NCBI GenBank assembly: GCA_964501275.1
Contig: CAZCSP010000021.1
Location: 4,909 to 68,908, forward strand
Source of the DNA: 55-13 sp964501275
Lineage (GTDB): Bacteria > Armatimonadota > Fimbriimonadia > Fimbriimonadales > Fimbriimonadaceae
Reading direction: 5' to 3'
Length of the DNA: 64,000 bases
Part shown: positions 23,556 to 32,237 of the stretch, in pieces
Layout of the letters: the number at the start of each line of letters is the position of its first letter
How positions within the stretch are numbered: position 1 is the stretch's first letter
The notes under the pieces: model-generated
Database searches by the model: none
What the model was told of the DNA's origin: nothing
The model's input: the letters and a program-made list of their open reading frames with translations, nothing else
Translations under genes and position numbers: made by a program

Positions 23556-24297
23556 TTGTATTCCCAACCCCGCCTCTCATCCGCTTCACCGCGTCCTCCT
23601 GATTCTTGATGGCGCCTTCATAAAGCCGCTCCACGATCTCCGCCGCCTTTCCCATCGCCTCTATCTTCTGCTCAAAGGCAAGGTTATTCGACTCGGTTTT
23701 GAAGAATACGAGCGGACCCATTGTCGCCATGATATCCGCTTTGTTCTGGTCGATATGGTGATAGATATCCTCGAGTCTTGAAAGGAAAATCAGGGATGGC
23801 GTGAACATATCCATTTGGCCGCCGACCGTCCGTTGAAAACCGACCTTCATGCCCGCTTTGAAGTTGCGCATATTCGGCGTATCTTCGTCGGCGTGGTCCA
23901 TGAGCTTCCACAATTTGTTTACGTCTGCCCGAAAAGCCAGTTTGGCATTCGAGTAGATGGCGCTTGCCTTGGCCAACTCCCTTATCGCCGCCTTCGGACT
24001 GTTTGACCACTCCAGGCTGGCAACCTTCATGATCTGGGTTTTGTCGAGCCTTATCTCCGTGTCGAAGTTTCGCAGGGTGGCTCGCCGAATGAACTGGTAG
24101 ATCCCTTTTGTCAGGTCGCCATAGGGGTTCTTCGGAAAGTCGGCGGAGCGGTCGGTAAAGTCGCCCTCCACCACCTGTGCCACCTTCATGCCCATGACGC
24201 CGACGGCATAGGCCATATCCTCCTCTTCATCTTGAGCCATGGCAAGGCAGGCGCTGAAGATCAACAGAAGCGGGATTCGAGCGAGTTTTGCCAGCAT
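23548..24297 (-). CDS. Secreted protein of unknown function
   Basis: A 249-residue protein with a signal peptide (about residues 1-21, LLLIFSACLAMAQ) followed by an acidic DEEED patch. The remainder is alpha-helical with no Cys pairs or recognised motif. It includes VEGDFTDRSADFPKNPYGDLTKGIYQFIRRATLRNFDTEIRLD and a late coiled-coil-like helix (FEQKIEAMGKAAEIVERLYEGAI). It lies upstream of and slightly overlaps the DUF6157 pseudogene, so the two were probably one transcript. I do not recognise the family. Confidence 0.65.
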   Translation of the reverse strand: MLAKLARIPLLLIFSACLAMAQDEEEDMAYAVGVMGMKVAQVVEGDFTDRSADFPKNPYGDLTKGIYQFIRRATLRNFDTEIRLDKTQIMKVASLEWSNSPKAAIRELAKASAIYSNAKLAFRADVNKLWKLMDHADEDTPNMRNFKAGMKVGFQRTVGGQMDMFTPSLIFLSRLEDIYHHIDQNKADIMATMGPLVFFKTESNNLAFEQKIEAMGKAAEIVERLYEGAIKNQEDAVKRMRGGVGNTNG

Positions 24298-24368
24298 TTG
24301 ATAAATATGACGGTCGAAACCACGGATCGCAATAGTCGCGACTGGTTAAATCTGTGGCTTTTGTTGGG

Positions 24369-24620
24369 TCAAGGGAGTTGAGGCAGACCGGGAGGCGTCT
24401 TAGTTGGATAAATTCCAAGCATCGGTTGGAACCCGGATACCGCCAAGATTGCGCTGGCGAAAAGGGCCGTCGTAATCAATCCAAACCACCCCCGCGAAAC
24501 CCATCTCCGAACCAAGAGCGCTCCCACCAACCCCGCAACCGAAGCCGCCAACCAACCGAGGCTGACTATTGCCTCCGGTCGGACCATGGTTTCGTCGAAA
24601 ATCATACAAGACTGCCCCAT
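24369..24620 (-). CDS. Small two-helix membrane protein
   Basis: An 83-residue ORF with two hydrophobic segments (about residues 16-37 and 46-66) joined by a short basic loop (RRWVSRGWFG). It has no motif and no known family. The start is uncertain: ATG 24620 or the in-frame ATG six residues later. It lies just downstream of the RhuM pseudogene on the same strand. Being short and isolated, it is only a moderate call. Confidence 0.45.
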   Translation of the reverse strand: MGQSCMIFDETMVRPEAIVSLGWLAASVAGLVGALLVRRWVSRGWFGLITTALFASAILAVSGFQPMLGIYPTKTPPGLPQLP

Positions 24621-24682
24621 ATGAAGATCTAACCCATGGACTCGCTAAGAAGTGCCTATTGAGGTAAGGCGTGTCGATGCCT

Positions 24683-25680
24683 TCAAGAGGGATTCCGATC
24701 TCCTTCGAGTTCCTTCTGAGCTTGCTTGAGAGACTCCAGATAGTCTTGCTCCACCTCTGAAGGAGCCGAGTCCAGTTGCTTCCGATACTTGGCATACTCG
24801 GCTTCCGCCTTCTTGACTGCCTGCTCGTGGCTGATCGATCCCGCACCGGTGAGCATTGGAGCTTCCATGGCGATGATGAGACGGTCCAGATGACTCAACC
24901 AATCCTTCATGTAAGTTGGCTCGTGGTTTTGGGCACGGAACTCCGCCGCTTCGAAGTAGGCCGAGGCCGGGTCAGTTCCTTCTCGTTGAGGTAGTTGTTG
25001 GCGATAGTCACGTCCGACTTGCGCGGACGATCGCCGGTCAACGACATAAGCCCCATGTGTGGCTTGGTGGCGTCCGCCCGCGCAAAGATCACCTCGGCAG
25101 CGGTGTGGCCGTGCCCGGCGTGGTGCAATTTGTTCTGAACGACCTTGAAGAATTCAAACGTCTCCTCGGAGGTCCATGCTGGTGGCATAGAGATCAAGTA
25201 CCTGGCGGTACAGCACCTTTTCGCTACTGCGGATATCGCGGATACGCTGAAGGAGTTCGCGCCAATAGCTTCCGCCGCCCAACTCCTTGAGCTTGGCGTC
25301 ATCCATTGTGTAGCCCTTCTGAAGGTATTCGCTGAGACGTTCGGTTGCCCACTGGCGGAAGCGGGTGGCAAGCGGCGATTTGACCTGTAGCCAACCGATA
25401 GAACGAGGTCAAGACTGAAATACGGAATGGATCGGGCCACCTCGCGCGAACCCTCCAAACGAACCTGTCGGAAATTCCGACAGGTTGCCTCCTCGAGAAG
25501 TTCACCCTCTTCATAGATGTGCTTGATATGCTCAACCACGTTTGTCCGCGAAGTCTGAAAGAGGTCAGCAATCTGTTGCTGGCTGAGCCAAACAGACTCA
25601 GCCTCAAATCGCACCTCGATGGCTGGTTTGCCACTGTCGCGCTGATAAAGAACGATCTCTCCGCCCGGTTGACCATTCAT
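24683..25680 (-). pseudogene. RhuM family protein, broken by at least three frameshifts
   Basis: Segments of a RhuM-type virulence protein occur in order in different frames. They are IEVRFEAESVWLSQQQIADLF through YFSLDLVLSVGYR; then SPLATRFRQWATERLSEYLQKGY through LLQRIRDIRSSEKVLYRQVLDLYATSMD; then EETFEFFKVVQNKLHHAGHGHTAAEVI through NNYLNEKELT; then AYFEAAEFRAQNHEPTYMKDWLSHLDRLI to the end. Breaks lie near 25393, 25160 and 24970. The first fits loss of one G in a GGG run. RhuM genes often travel with mobile or restriction islands. Intact length would be about 330 residues. Confidence 0.8.
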
Positions 25681-25777
25681 TTCTGGTCTCCTTCATATAC
25701 CTGCCGGATGAGTGGCTTTGTCGATTTCCCGCCTTTGCCGTCATCCTCGCAATCTAGATTGAACGGATAGCCGGACA

Positions 25778-27088
25778 TTAATGAATCGGGAATCTCCCGC
25801 ACAACTGATGCACATCTTCCCGCACCTGCCCGATCACCGCCTCATCTTCAATCGACTGGATAACCCGTGAGATAAGGAAGGCTACTTCGGCCATTTCGCT
25901 TTCTTTCATACCTCTTGTGGTTAGCGCAGGGGTTCCGAGGCGGATGCCGGAGGTGATCAGGGGCGACTTGTCGTCGAAGGGGACGGCGTTTTTGTTGCAG
26001 GTAATCGAAGCCTTGTCCAGTGCGATCTGGGCGGCTTTGCCGGTGACGTTCTTGTTGCGCAGATCGACCAGCATCAGGTGGTTGTCGGTGCCCCCGCTGA
26101 CGATATTGAAGCCGTCGGCCATGAGCGCGTCGGCCAGGGCCTGGGCGTTCTTGATGATCTGGGCGGTGTACTCCGTAAAGGCCGGTTGAAGGTTCTCGGC
26201 GAAACTAACGGCTTTGGCGGCAATCACATGCATCAGCGGGCCGCCCTGGACTCCCGGAATCACCATGCTATCCAAAAGTTCCGACATCATCCGAGTCCGG
26301 CCGCTCTTGGCCGCCACGACCCCGAACGGGTTCTCAAAGTCCTTGCCCAGCAGAATGATGCCGCCGCGAGGTCCGCGAAGGGTCTTGTGGGTGGTGGAGG
26401 TGACGACGTGGCAGTGGGGGATCGGGCTCTGCAAGTGTCCCTTGGCGATCAGGCCGGCCGGGTGAGCGATGTCGGCGAAGAGGAAGGCTCCTACCGAGTC
26501 GGCGATTTCCCGGAAGGCTTTGAAGTCGATCTCACGGGAGTAGGCGGAGGCGCCGACCGTGATCATCTTGGGCCGAACTTCCTTGGCCTTGTCCGCGATC
26601 TGACTGTAGTCCAGTCGCTCGGTCTTGGGATCGATGCCGTAGGGGGTGAAGTTGTAGAGTTGCCCGCTGAAGTTGACGGGCGAGCCGTGGGTCAGGTGGC
26701 CGCCGTGCGAGAGGTCCATCCCCATTACGGTGTCGCCCGGCTTGAGGAACGTGAAGTAGACCGCCATATTGGCCTGGCTTCCCGAGTGGGGCTGGACATT
26801 GGCATACTCCGCGCCGAAAAGCTCCTTCACCCGGTCGCGGGCCAGGTTCTCCACCTCATCCACCACTTCGCACCCGCCGTAGTAGCGGTTGCCCGGATAG
26901 CCTTCGGCATACTTGTCGGTCAGCACACTCATCATCGCCTCGCGAACGGCGGTACTGGCGATATTCTCGCTGGCGATCAGTTCCAAGTTGTGGCCCTGGC
27001 GGGTTTCCTCCTTCTTGATGAGTTCCGCGATGGTTGGATCGGCGGCGGCGAGGGGTTGTCGATGGGCGTTCGCAGTGGCGGAAGACAT
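25778..27088 (-). CDS. glyA: Serine hydroxymethyltransferase
   Basis: GlyA interconverts serine and glycine with tetrahydrofolate, supplying one-carbon units; it is a cytosolic PLP enzyme. The 436-residue product is full length. It has GHNLELIASENIAS, YAEGYPGNRYYGGCEVVDEVE, NVQPHSGSQANMAVY, and the PLP lysine (about K235) in VVTSTTHKTLRGPRGG. The N-terminus has about ten extra residues before the conserved DPTIAELI. A 9-bp tandem repeat lies just upstream of the start. Confidence 0.96.
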   Translation of the reverse strand: MSSATANAHRQPLAAADPTIAELIKKEETRQGHNLELIASENIASTAVREAMMSVLTDKYAEGYPGNRYYGGCEVVDEVENLARDRVKELFGAEYANVQPHSGSQANMAVYFTFLKPGDTVMGMDLSHGGHLTHGSPVNFSGQLYNFTPYGIDPKTERLDYSQIADKAKEVRPKMITVGASAYSREIDFKAFREIADSVGAFLFADIAHPAGLIAKGHLQSPIPHCHVVTSTTHKTLRGPRGGIILLGKDFENPFGVVAAKSGRTRMMSELLDSMVIPGVQGGPLMHVIAAKAVSFAENLQPAFTEYTAQIIKNAQALADALMADGFNIVSGGTDNHLMLVDLRNKNVTGKAAQIALDKASITCNKNAVPFDDKSPLITSGIRLGTPALTTRGMKESEMAEVAFLISRVIQSIEDEAVIGQVREDVHQLCGRFPIH

Positions 27089-27113
27089 GCCCTATTGTGA
27101 CACTTCTCTCTTT

Positions 27114-27167
27114 GATGGACGTGAGCGGCGTGATGGAGGTGATGGACGTGATAGGCGTGAAGGAGTG
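27114..27167. repeat. 9-bp tandem repeat upstream of glyA
   Basis: About six degenerate copies of ATGGACGTG (variants AGCGGCGTG, ATGGAGGTG, ATAGGCGTG) start 26 bases upstream of the glyA ATG. No complementary arm is seen. The location is the expected 5' region of glyA. Confidence 0.6.
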
Positions 27168-27237
27168 AGCCTCTCCTTTAGGCGTACCGCCGTCCCACCG
27201 GGCAGGTCTCATCTACGCTGGGTGGCGACTCCAAGTG

Positions 27238-27262
27238 GCCGATCTGGAGATCAGCGGTCCAT
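27238..27262. repeat. GATCTGGAGATC dispersed repeat
   Basis: GCCGATCTGGAGATCAGCGG followed by TCCAT matches, over 25 bases and in inverse orientation, the copy inside the ABC ATPase gene (16696-16720). A third copy with one change is at 27741-27763. The core GATCT-GG-AGATC is palindromic. This copy abuts the end of a small zinc-ribbon gene. Confidence 0.75.
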
Positions 27263-27270
27263 TGGTCTGT

Positions 27271-27516
27271 CTATGGAGTCAGAAGCGTGCGTCGTTTGTA
27301 TCTCTTGCACACCGTGCAACGGACGTAGTAACGCTTCTCAATCGGATCGATGACCCATTTCTTGATAGGATAAAACAAGATTAAGAAGCAACCATCGAAT
27401 GCCCAGCCCAGACAGGACGCCACCTTCTCACCCCGGTCTTTTAGATCAATCTCCTCAAGGCGGTTGTTCCCACAAATCGCGCAGACTTTGGGATCCCGAG
27501 GGGGTGAAACGAACAT
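27271..27516 (-). CDS. Small zinc-ribbon protein with a hydrophobic middle
   Basis: An 81-residue ORF with two CxxC knuckles, CAICG (near residue 12) and CTVCK (near residue 67), separated by a hydrophobic stretch (CFLILFYPIKKWVI). The arrangement fits a zinc ribbon with an inserted membrane-facing segment. I do not recognise a family. It is flanked by dispersed repeats on both sides and may be part of an accessory patch. Start ATG 27516. Confidence 0.45.
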   Translation of the reverse strand: MFVSPPRDPKVCAICGNNRLEEIDLKDRGEKVASCLGWAFDGCFLILFYPIKKWVIDPIEKRYYVRCTVCKRYKRRTLLTP

Positions 27517-27579
27517 GGCACCCGTATTCTAGCCCGGAGAACACAGGATCATCCATCCGCTCAGGCTGTCGGCAACCTT

Positions 27580-27763
27580 TCTGTGGTCCTCGGCGGCCCT
27601 CGGTGGTTTCGTTCCCGGCCAATTGAAAGAACCACCGAATGACACAGAGAGCCACCGAAGGGGACGCGGCCAATCCCGGAAGTTAATGCTCCGGGCTGAG
27701 ACTTCCGGTCTGGCTCTCAACCACCAAGTCACGAAGAGTTGCCGATCTGAAGATCAGCGGTCC
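27580..27763. repeat. Word-periodic foldback and GATCTGAAGATC element in a gene-free stretch
   Basis: 27517-27857 has no gene. Words of the TCTGTGGTCCTCGG type at 27580-27611 face complementary words (ACCACCGAATGACACAGAG) at 27630-27661, with a period of about 10. A GCCGATCTGAAGATCAGCGG element follows at 27741-27763, preceded by ACCACCAAGTCACGAAG words. A terminator for rpmE closes the stretch at 27787-27819. Confidence 0.6.
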
Positions 27764-27786
27764 GTCAACCTGACATCTACAAACCA

Positions 27787-27819
27787 AAAACCCCCGCAGC
27801 CTTGCTGACTGCGGGGGTT
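27787..27819 (-). terminator. Rho-independent terminator of rpmE
   Basis: A perfect 12-bp stem (27787-27798 with 27808-27819) built on CCCCCGCAG / CTGCGGGGG and a 9-base loop. On the minus strand it is followed by a T-rich run (TTTTTGG). It begins about 40 bases after the rpmE stop. Confidence 0.85.
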
Positions 27820-27857
27820 TCTTTGCCGGCGGGACGCCGGGGTTCCCAGGAGAAAGG

Positions 27858-28115
27858 CTACTTCTTGCCCTGGTTCTGCATCTGGTTGCCGTAGCGGCGC
27901 ATGAACTTCTCAACGCGGCCAGCGGTGTCCACCAGTCGCTTCTGACCCGTGTAGAACGGGTGGCTGAAGGCGCTGATTTCGCAGTTCACGATGAAGTGCT
28001 CGACGCCATCGACGACCTTGGTGTTGTTCGTCTTGGTGGTGGAGACGCCTGTCCATTCATGGTCGCCGTCTACGAAAACCACGGGATAAGTTGCGGGATG
28101 GATGCCTTGCTTCAT
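27858..28115 (-). CDS. rpmE: 50S ribosomal protein L31
   Basis: From ATG 28115 the product is 85 residues: MKQGIHPATYPVVFVDGDHEWTGV, then VNCEISAFSHPFYTGQKRLVDTAGRVEKFMRRYG. The SHPFYTGxxxxVDTAGRVEKF block is diagnostic for L31. The zinc CxxC pair of type A L31 is absent, so it resembles the zinc-free or type B-like form. An ORF extension to 28220 adds residues not found in L31. It has its own terminator and is divergent from the HDOD gene. Confidence 0.93.
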   Translation of the reverse strand: MKQGIHPATYPVVFVDGDHEWTGVSTTKTNNTKVVDGVEHFIVNCEISAFSHPFYTGQKRLVDTAGRVEKFMRRYGNQMQNQGKK

Positions 28116-28209
28116 TTCTAAACCTGTGAACCGAACAGAAATTGTGGCACAACTCGCTCCAATCCCGCAAGGGAAGGTCCCAAACGAGCCGACAATAAGA
28201 ACCGAATCC

Positions 28210-29067
28210 ATGGAAGGCATCGAGTTTCATCAGCTAGTCAAGACGTTTCAATCCGTCGAAGCCCTGCCCCAACTGCCCGACTCGGCGATTCGGTTGGTGC
28301 AGGTTTGCGAGGAAGAGGAGGCGACGCTTCATGAGGCGGAAGTCGTAGTGGCCTCCGATCCCGGTCTGACGGCGATGGTGATCCGCGCCGCATCCACCGC
28401 CCGCTACGCCAGCACCGGCGGTCCGGCGACGAATGTCGGCGCGGCAGTGATGCGGCTTGGATTAAGAGCCCTGAAAGCCCTGGCGATGTCCCACGCATTC
28501 CGCACTCTCATGAGCCACCGCCACGAGAGCGACTGCTACGACGCCAAACTCCTGGCCCGGCACAGCGTCTTCACCGCCATCGCCACCCAATACCTCTTCG
28601 ACCGCGAGTACGGCGGACGAGGGCAGGATTTGGAGGAGGTCTTCACCTTTGGCCTGCTCCACGATCTGGGGGCTTGCCTCTTTGCCACCGTGGCGCCCGA
28701 CCTTTTCGACCAGTGTTGGCGAAGGGCCGAGCGGACGAGGGAATCGTTCGACAACGCTTTCCTCGCCATCTACGACGAGCCTCTCGCGACCCTCGGCTGG
28801 GCGGGAGCGACGGCTTGGAACCTGCCCGACATCTTCGTCGAGTTCCTCCACGCCCGAACCCATAACGGCGAGCCCTGCGATCTGCAGGCCGTAGATGATG
28901 TGGTACGGATCGCGGAAGACTTCGCCCCTTCGTTCGGCTACGCCTTCGAGCCCTGGGCCGAGGCGAGCACCATCATCGGGTTAGAAGAGGCCGAGCAGAG
29001 GGCACTTCAGCAGGCGGCCGACGAGTACTGCGCCCACGCCTTTGGTTCCATCCAGAAAGCGGCCTAA
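28210..29067 (+). CDS. HDOD domain protein
   Basis: From ATG 28210 the product is 285 residues and begins with an HDOD domain. It has LPQLPDSAIRLVQVC, VVASDPGLTAMVIRAASTARYAS, VGAAVMRLGLRALKALAMSHAF and FTFGLLHDLGACLFA. HDOD proteins are HD-like domains lacking full catalytic metal ligands and are found in signalling proteins linked to motility and cyclic-di-GMP networks. No GGDEF or EAL domain is fused. The C-terminal 90 residues (VRIAEDFAPSFGYAFEPWAEAS) are typical of stand-alone HDOD proteins. Upstream frame to 28102 overlaps the rpmE start and is not used. Confidence 0.85.
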   Translation: MEGIEFHQLVKTFQSVEALPQLPDSAIRLVQVCEEEEATLHEAEVVVASDPGLTAMVIRAASTARYASTGGPATNVGAAVMRLGLRALKALAMSHAFRTLMSHRHESDCYDAKLLARHSVFTAIATQYLFDREYGGRGQDLEEVFTFGLLHDLGACLFATVAPDLFDQCWRRAERTRESFDNAFLAIYDEPLATLGWAGATAWNLPDIFVEFLHARTHNGEPCDLQAVDDVVRIAEDFAPSFGYAFEPWAEASTIIGLEEAEQRALQQAADEYCAHAFGSIQKAA

Positions 29068-29071
29068 CGAT

Positions 29072-29300
29072 TTTGGAGTTTGGAGTTCGGGGTTTGGAAT
29101 GTAGCCTGGACGTCCAGGTCCGAGGAGCCCTGTAGTCTCCGTAAAGCCTGTACAGAACTCCGCAATCCCCAATCCGAAATCTCGGCAGCTACGGTGGCAC
29201 AATGCATCCACCGCATACAGGTTCTACATCTCCTACAACCTCAAACCCCTCCATCCCCAACCCCTTCCTCCCCGACCTTCGGGGTGAAAGGGGCTATTGG
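29072..29300. repeat. Composite repeat spacer before the 29301 gene
   Basis: Heptamer words GTTTGGA / GTTCGGG at 29074-29099 face complementary heptamers (CAATCCC, CAATCCG) at 29162-29180. Between them lies CCTGGACGTCCAGG (29105-29118), also present near 63850. An ATGCAT element follows (29191-29220), then a copy of the ABC-ATPase insert unit (from 29233). Four repeat types are nested in 230 bases. Confidence 0.7.
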
Positions 29301-30011
29301 ATGCGCCACAATAGGAATATGCTGGCTCGCAAAATCACCGTCCTCAGCCTCATCGGCATCTTCGCGCTGGGGCTTGCGCAGGATGTCTTCTCACCGGCCC
29401 GGGCCTACGTCTTGGGAGAGAAAGATGTGTATGGGCTGAGCATGAGGTTGGACGCCGGGCAGTACATGGTTTCTATCGCCGGAAAAATGAACCACACCGT
29501 GAAGAAGGTTCATACCAACGGCGACGCAGATGTGCAATCTCAGATGACGAACATGACGTTGGACATTCTTGGCCAGACGTCGAAGGAACCCGATGGAGAC
29601 GTGCGGGTGATCCGCTACAACAAGTTCGGAGCACCGGTCGAACGTCCTGCCGACACCAAGCAAAAGCAACCAATCTTCATGAACTTCCTCACCTATCGGA
29701 CCAGCATGCCGATGAAGATTGGAGAGACCATTCAGGTCGATGAAACCTTGGACGACGCCTCAAAGACCCAAGTGAAGGGGACCGCCAAGCTAGAGAGCAT
29801 CACCGACGGCGTGGCCAAGATCGCCTCCCAACTGGAGATTATCGAGTCCAAAAACAAGAAGCCCACCAAGATCGCCTCGGTCGGCTACTTCGATGTGAAG
29901 ACCTCCAAACTCAACCGCTCGGAGGCGAAGCTGACCGATGTGGACCCGAACGAGATGCAGGGCCTGCCGCCGATCAGTTCGATAACGGTTGTGATTGAGC
30001 GGGAGAAGTAG
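29301..30011 (+). CDS. Exported protein of unknown function
   Basis: A 236-residue product with an N-terminal signal (MLARKITVLSLIGIFALGLAQ) and a beta-rich body with no Cys. It has YMVSIAGKMNHTVKKVHTNGDADVQSQMTNMTLDIL, then IGETIQVDETLDDASKTQVKGTAKLESI. The layout resembles periplasmic DUF-type beta-barrel or sandwich proteins, but I cannot name a family. AAAGGGG at 29287-29293 favours ATG 29301 over the ATG at 29319. The upstream sequence is entirely repeat-derived. It converges on the cyclase gene, overlapping by 38 bases. Confidence 0.65.
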   Translation: MRHNRNMLARKITVLSLIGIFALGLAQDVFSPARAYVLGEKDVYGLSMRLDAGQYMVSIAGKMNHTVKKVHTNGDADVQSQMTNMTLDILGQTSKEPDGDVRVIRYNKFGAPVERPADTKQKQPIFMNFLTYRTSMPMKIGETIQVDETLDDASKTQVKGTAKLESITDGVAKIASQLEIIESKNKKPTKIASVGYFDVKTSKLNRSEAKLTDVDPNEMQGLPPISSITVVIEREK

Positions 30012-31239
30012 ATTTTTCCAGGTAGAGAGCGTAGGTTTTGAGTGCGCCTTTGCCTTTGATCTTGGCCACCCCTCGGTCCACCAGATCAAACTTCCCTGCC
30101 ACCCGCCGCGCCACCTCCTCGCTCATGTGGATCATGCCTGGCTCGCCAGTAGATTCCATGCGGCTGGCGGTGTTCACCGTGTCGCCCCATAAGTCGTAGA
30201 CCAGCTTCCGCTTCCCGATCACCCCCGCCACCACCGGGCCGCAGTGGATGCCGATGCGCATTTCGAATGGGAAGTCGCTCTCCCGGGGGATGATCTTGTT
30301 TAGTTGGAGGGCGAAGCGGATGATGCGCTCGGCGTCGTCGGGCCTGGGCTCAGGCAGTCCCGTAACCGCCATGTAGGCGTCGCCAATGGTCTTGATCTTC
30401 TCAAGCCCCAGGCTCTCCGCCAAGTGGTCGAACTCGGTGAAGACGCGATCCAGGGCGATGACCAGATCCTCAGGACTGTGGTTGGCGGCGTAGCGAGTGA
30501 AGTCGGCGATGTCGGCAAAGAGGACAAACACGTCCTCGTGATAGTCGGCGATGACGCCGGACTCGTTCTTCAGCCGCGCCGCCACATGGTCGGGAAGGAC
30601 GTTGGCCAGCAGCGCTTCCGACCTCTGCTTCTCCGCCTCCAGCATCTGGGTCAAAAGGAAGTCGCGGCGGGTGGCCCGCTCCAGGTAGTAGCCCGCGACC
30701 ATGCTGAAGAGGTTGGACATCAGGACGTAGGCGGGTTGAAAAGCGGCAAGCCCCTGGCTAAGGCCCACCCGGTTGGCGGAGTAATAGTAGGCCGCCATCA
30801 GGCTCCAAGCTGCCGCCACCGCCCAATAGAATCGGAGGCGGCTGACCGTGTAGACCAGCGGCGTGAGCAGGACGATGGAAAGGGAGCCGTAGTAGAGGAA
30901 GCCTTGGTCGGGGTAGTTGGTCCAGACATAGAGCAGCCCTCCCCCTATCCCGGCCATGCCGAGCGCCACCAAGGGCTGGACCACTTGGGCAAAGAACTTG
31001 GCGAAAGTGGATAGGAAGATCAGGATGCAGATCGGCGCCACCAGGCCGAGGGCCACCTGGGAAAAGGCGTCGAGGTCAGAGGTGCGGTTGGCCAGGTGGG
31101 CGATGCCGCCGATAATGGCGATGAGCCCAGCGATCCCAAAAAACACTCGAACGACGGAGCGGGACCGTCGGGCGTGGTGCTCGATAAAGGCGCGCTCCAT
31201 GCCCGGCTCGAATCGAAGCCTGTTCAGCCCGTCGTCCAT
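29974..31239 (-). CDS. Membrane-bound class III adenylate/guanylate cyclase
   Basis: A 421-residue protein. Residues 30-190 hold about six membrane segments. A linker helix leads to a class III cyclase domain with the metal-binding aspartates in VLFADIADFTRYA and the motif KTIGDAYMAVTG. It also has RIGIHCGPVVAGVIGKRKLVYDLWGDTVNTASRMES, with the DxxGxxVNxAxR transition-state motif. The substrate-specifying Lys is present (LEKIKTIGD), so ATP is likely. It makes cAMP, probably in response to a membrane signal. It is divergent from the prepilin gene. Confidence 0.9.
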   Translation of the reverse strand: MDDGLNRLRFEPGMERAFIEHHARRSRSVVRVFFGIAGLIAIIGGIAHLANRTSDLDAFSQVALGLVAPICILIFLSTFAKFFAQVVQPLVALGMAGIGGGLLYVWTNYPDQGFLYYGSLSIVLLTPLVYTVSRLRFYWAVAAAWSLMAAYYYSANRVGLSQGLAAFQPAYVLMSNLFSMVAGYYLERATRRDFLLTQMLEAEKQRSEALLANVLPDHVAARLKNESGVIADYHEDVFVLFADIADFTRYAANHSPEDLVIALDRVFTEFDHLAESLGLEKIKTIGDAYMAVTGLPEPRPDDAERIIRFALQLNKIIPRESDFPFEMRIGIHCGPVVAGVIGKRKLVYDLWGDTVNTASRMESTGEPGMIHMSEEVARRVAGKFDLVDRGVAKIKGKGALKTYALYLEKSTSPAQSQPLSN

Positions 31240-31374
31240 GGGATGGATTTTAGATGATCGAGGAGTACACGGAACTTTTCCACATCTTTTCTCGGCTTAT
31301 AGATATCTTAACAAACCTGCCTTACAATGGTTTTGCGATCATTTGGGTCGGTATCCCGATCCGAGGAGTGTTAG

Positions 31375-32237
31375 ATGAAACGGCATTTTCAGAGAGCGTT
31401 CACGTTGATCGAACTGCTCGTGGTCATCGCGATCATCGCCATACTGGCGGCGATCCTCTTCCCGGTATTTGCGCAGGCGAAAGCCACCGCAAAGATAACT
31501 ACAACCATCTCTGGCATGAAGCAACTTGCGCTTGGGGTACAGATGTATTCGGGCGACTTCGACGATATGGCTGTGTTCGAGTATGGCTATGCCGACGGCT
31601 CGATCCCCGGCGACACAAACGCCTATCACTATAATACGACGTGGGTTGGACGTATCTTTCCGTATGTGAAAAATCAAGGCATCTTCTTTGATAAAACCAT
31701 GGCTGAGATCACAAACTACAACCAACTCTACCAAGACCCCTACTTCCCCGATCCGTTCTACACTTACACTTGGGCATGGATCACGAGCTTCTCTCTAAAC
31801 ACCGATGGCTACTCGCGGCAGGTTTATACGGGACCCAGTTGCACGAGCTACGGTACAGACACGAGCCAAGTGCGAAGCCTCACTGCTATTGAGGAGCCGG
31901 CAAGTCGCTTAGCCTTGACGCCCACACGCTACGGTACCATCCCTAATTGGTCTGGGCGCGCTTTATTGCCTACGATGCTTCATGGCCAGTTGTGGATGCA
32001 TACGCGAACGGTTTTGATTGGAAGCAACTCGTTTATGATGCGAGAAAGCAGTATGGCAAGAGATTCGTGGGAGGATTTGCTGATGGTCATGCGGCGAAGT
32101 ATGGGGACGAGAAATTCGTCAAGATACACTTGAACAATCCTTCGCAAACGGAAGCAACCTCGTACTCCGCATGGTGCACGCAAATGCAGAACCGAAATTT
32201 GTTCCAGTTCTGGGGGCCGTTTTGGTCTCCAAATTAG
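31375..32237 (+). pseudogene. Type IV prepilin-like protein (class III signal), single frameshift
   Basis: The N-terminus (MKRHFQRAFTLIELLVVIAI) carries a prepilin peptidase site with Phe+1 and Glu+5 and a long hydrophobic helix, then VFAQAKATAKITTTISGMKQLALGVQMYSGDFDD. At about 31947 the frame breaks. The expected ending (VWARFIAYDASWPVVDAYANGFDW through FVGGFADGHAAKYGDEKF) is in the -1 frame to 32237. One missing T in AATTGG would rejoin it to a protein of about 287 residues. It may be a sequencing artefact. Such proteins are abundant in Armatimonadota and Planctomycetes and are secreted pseudopilins. Confidence 0.85.
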
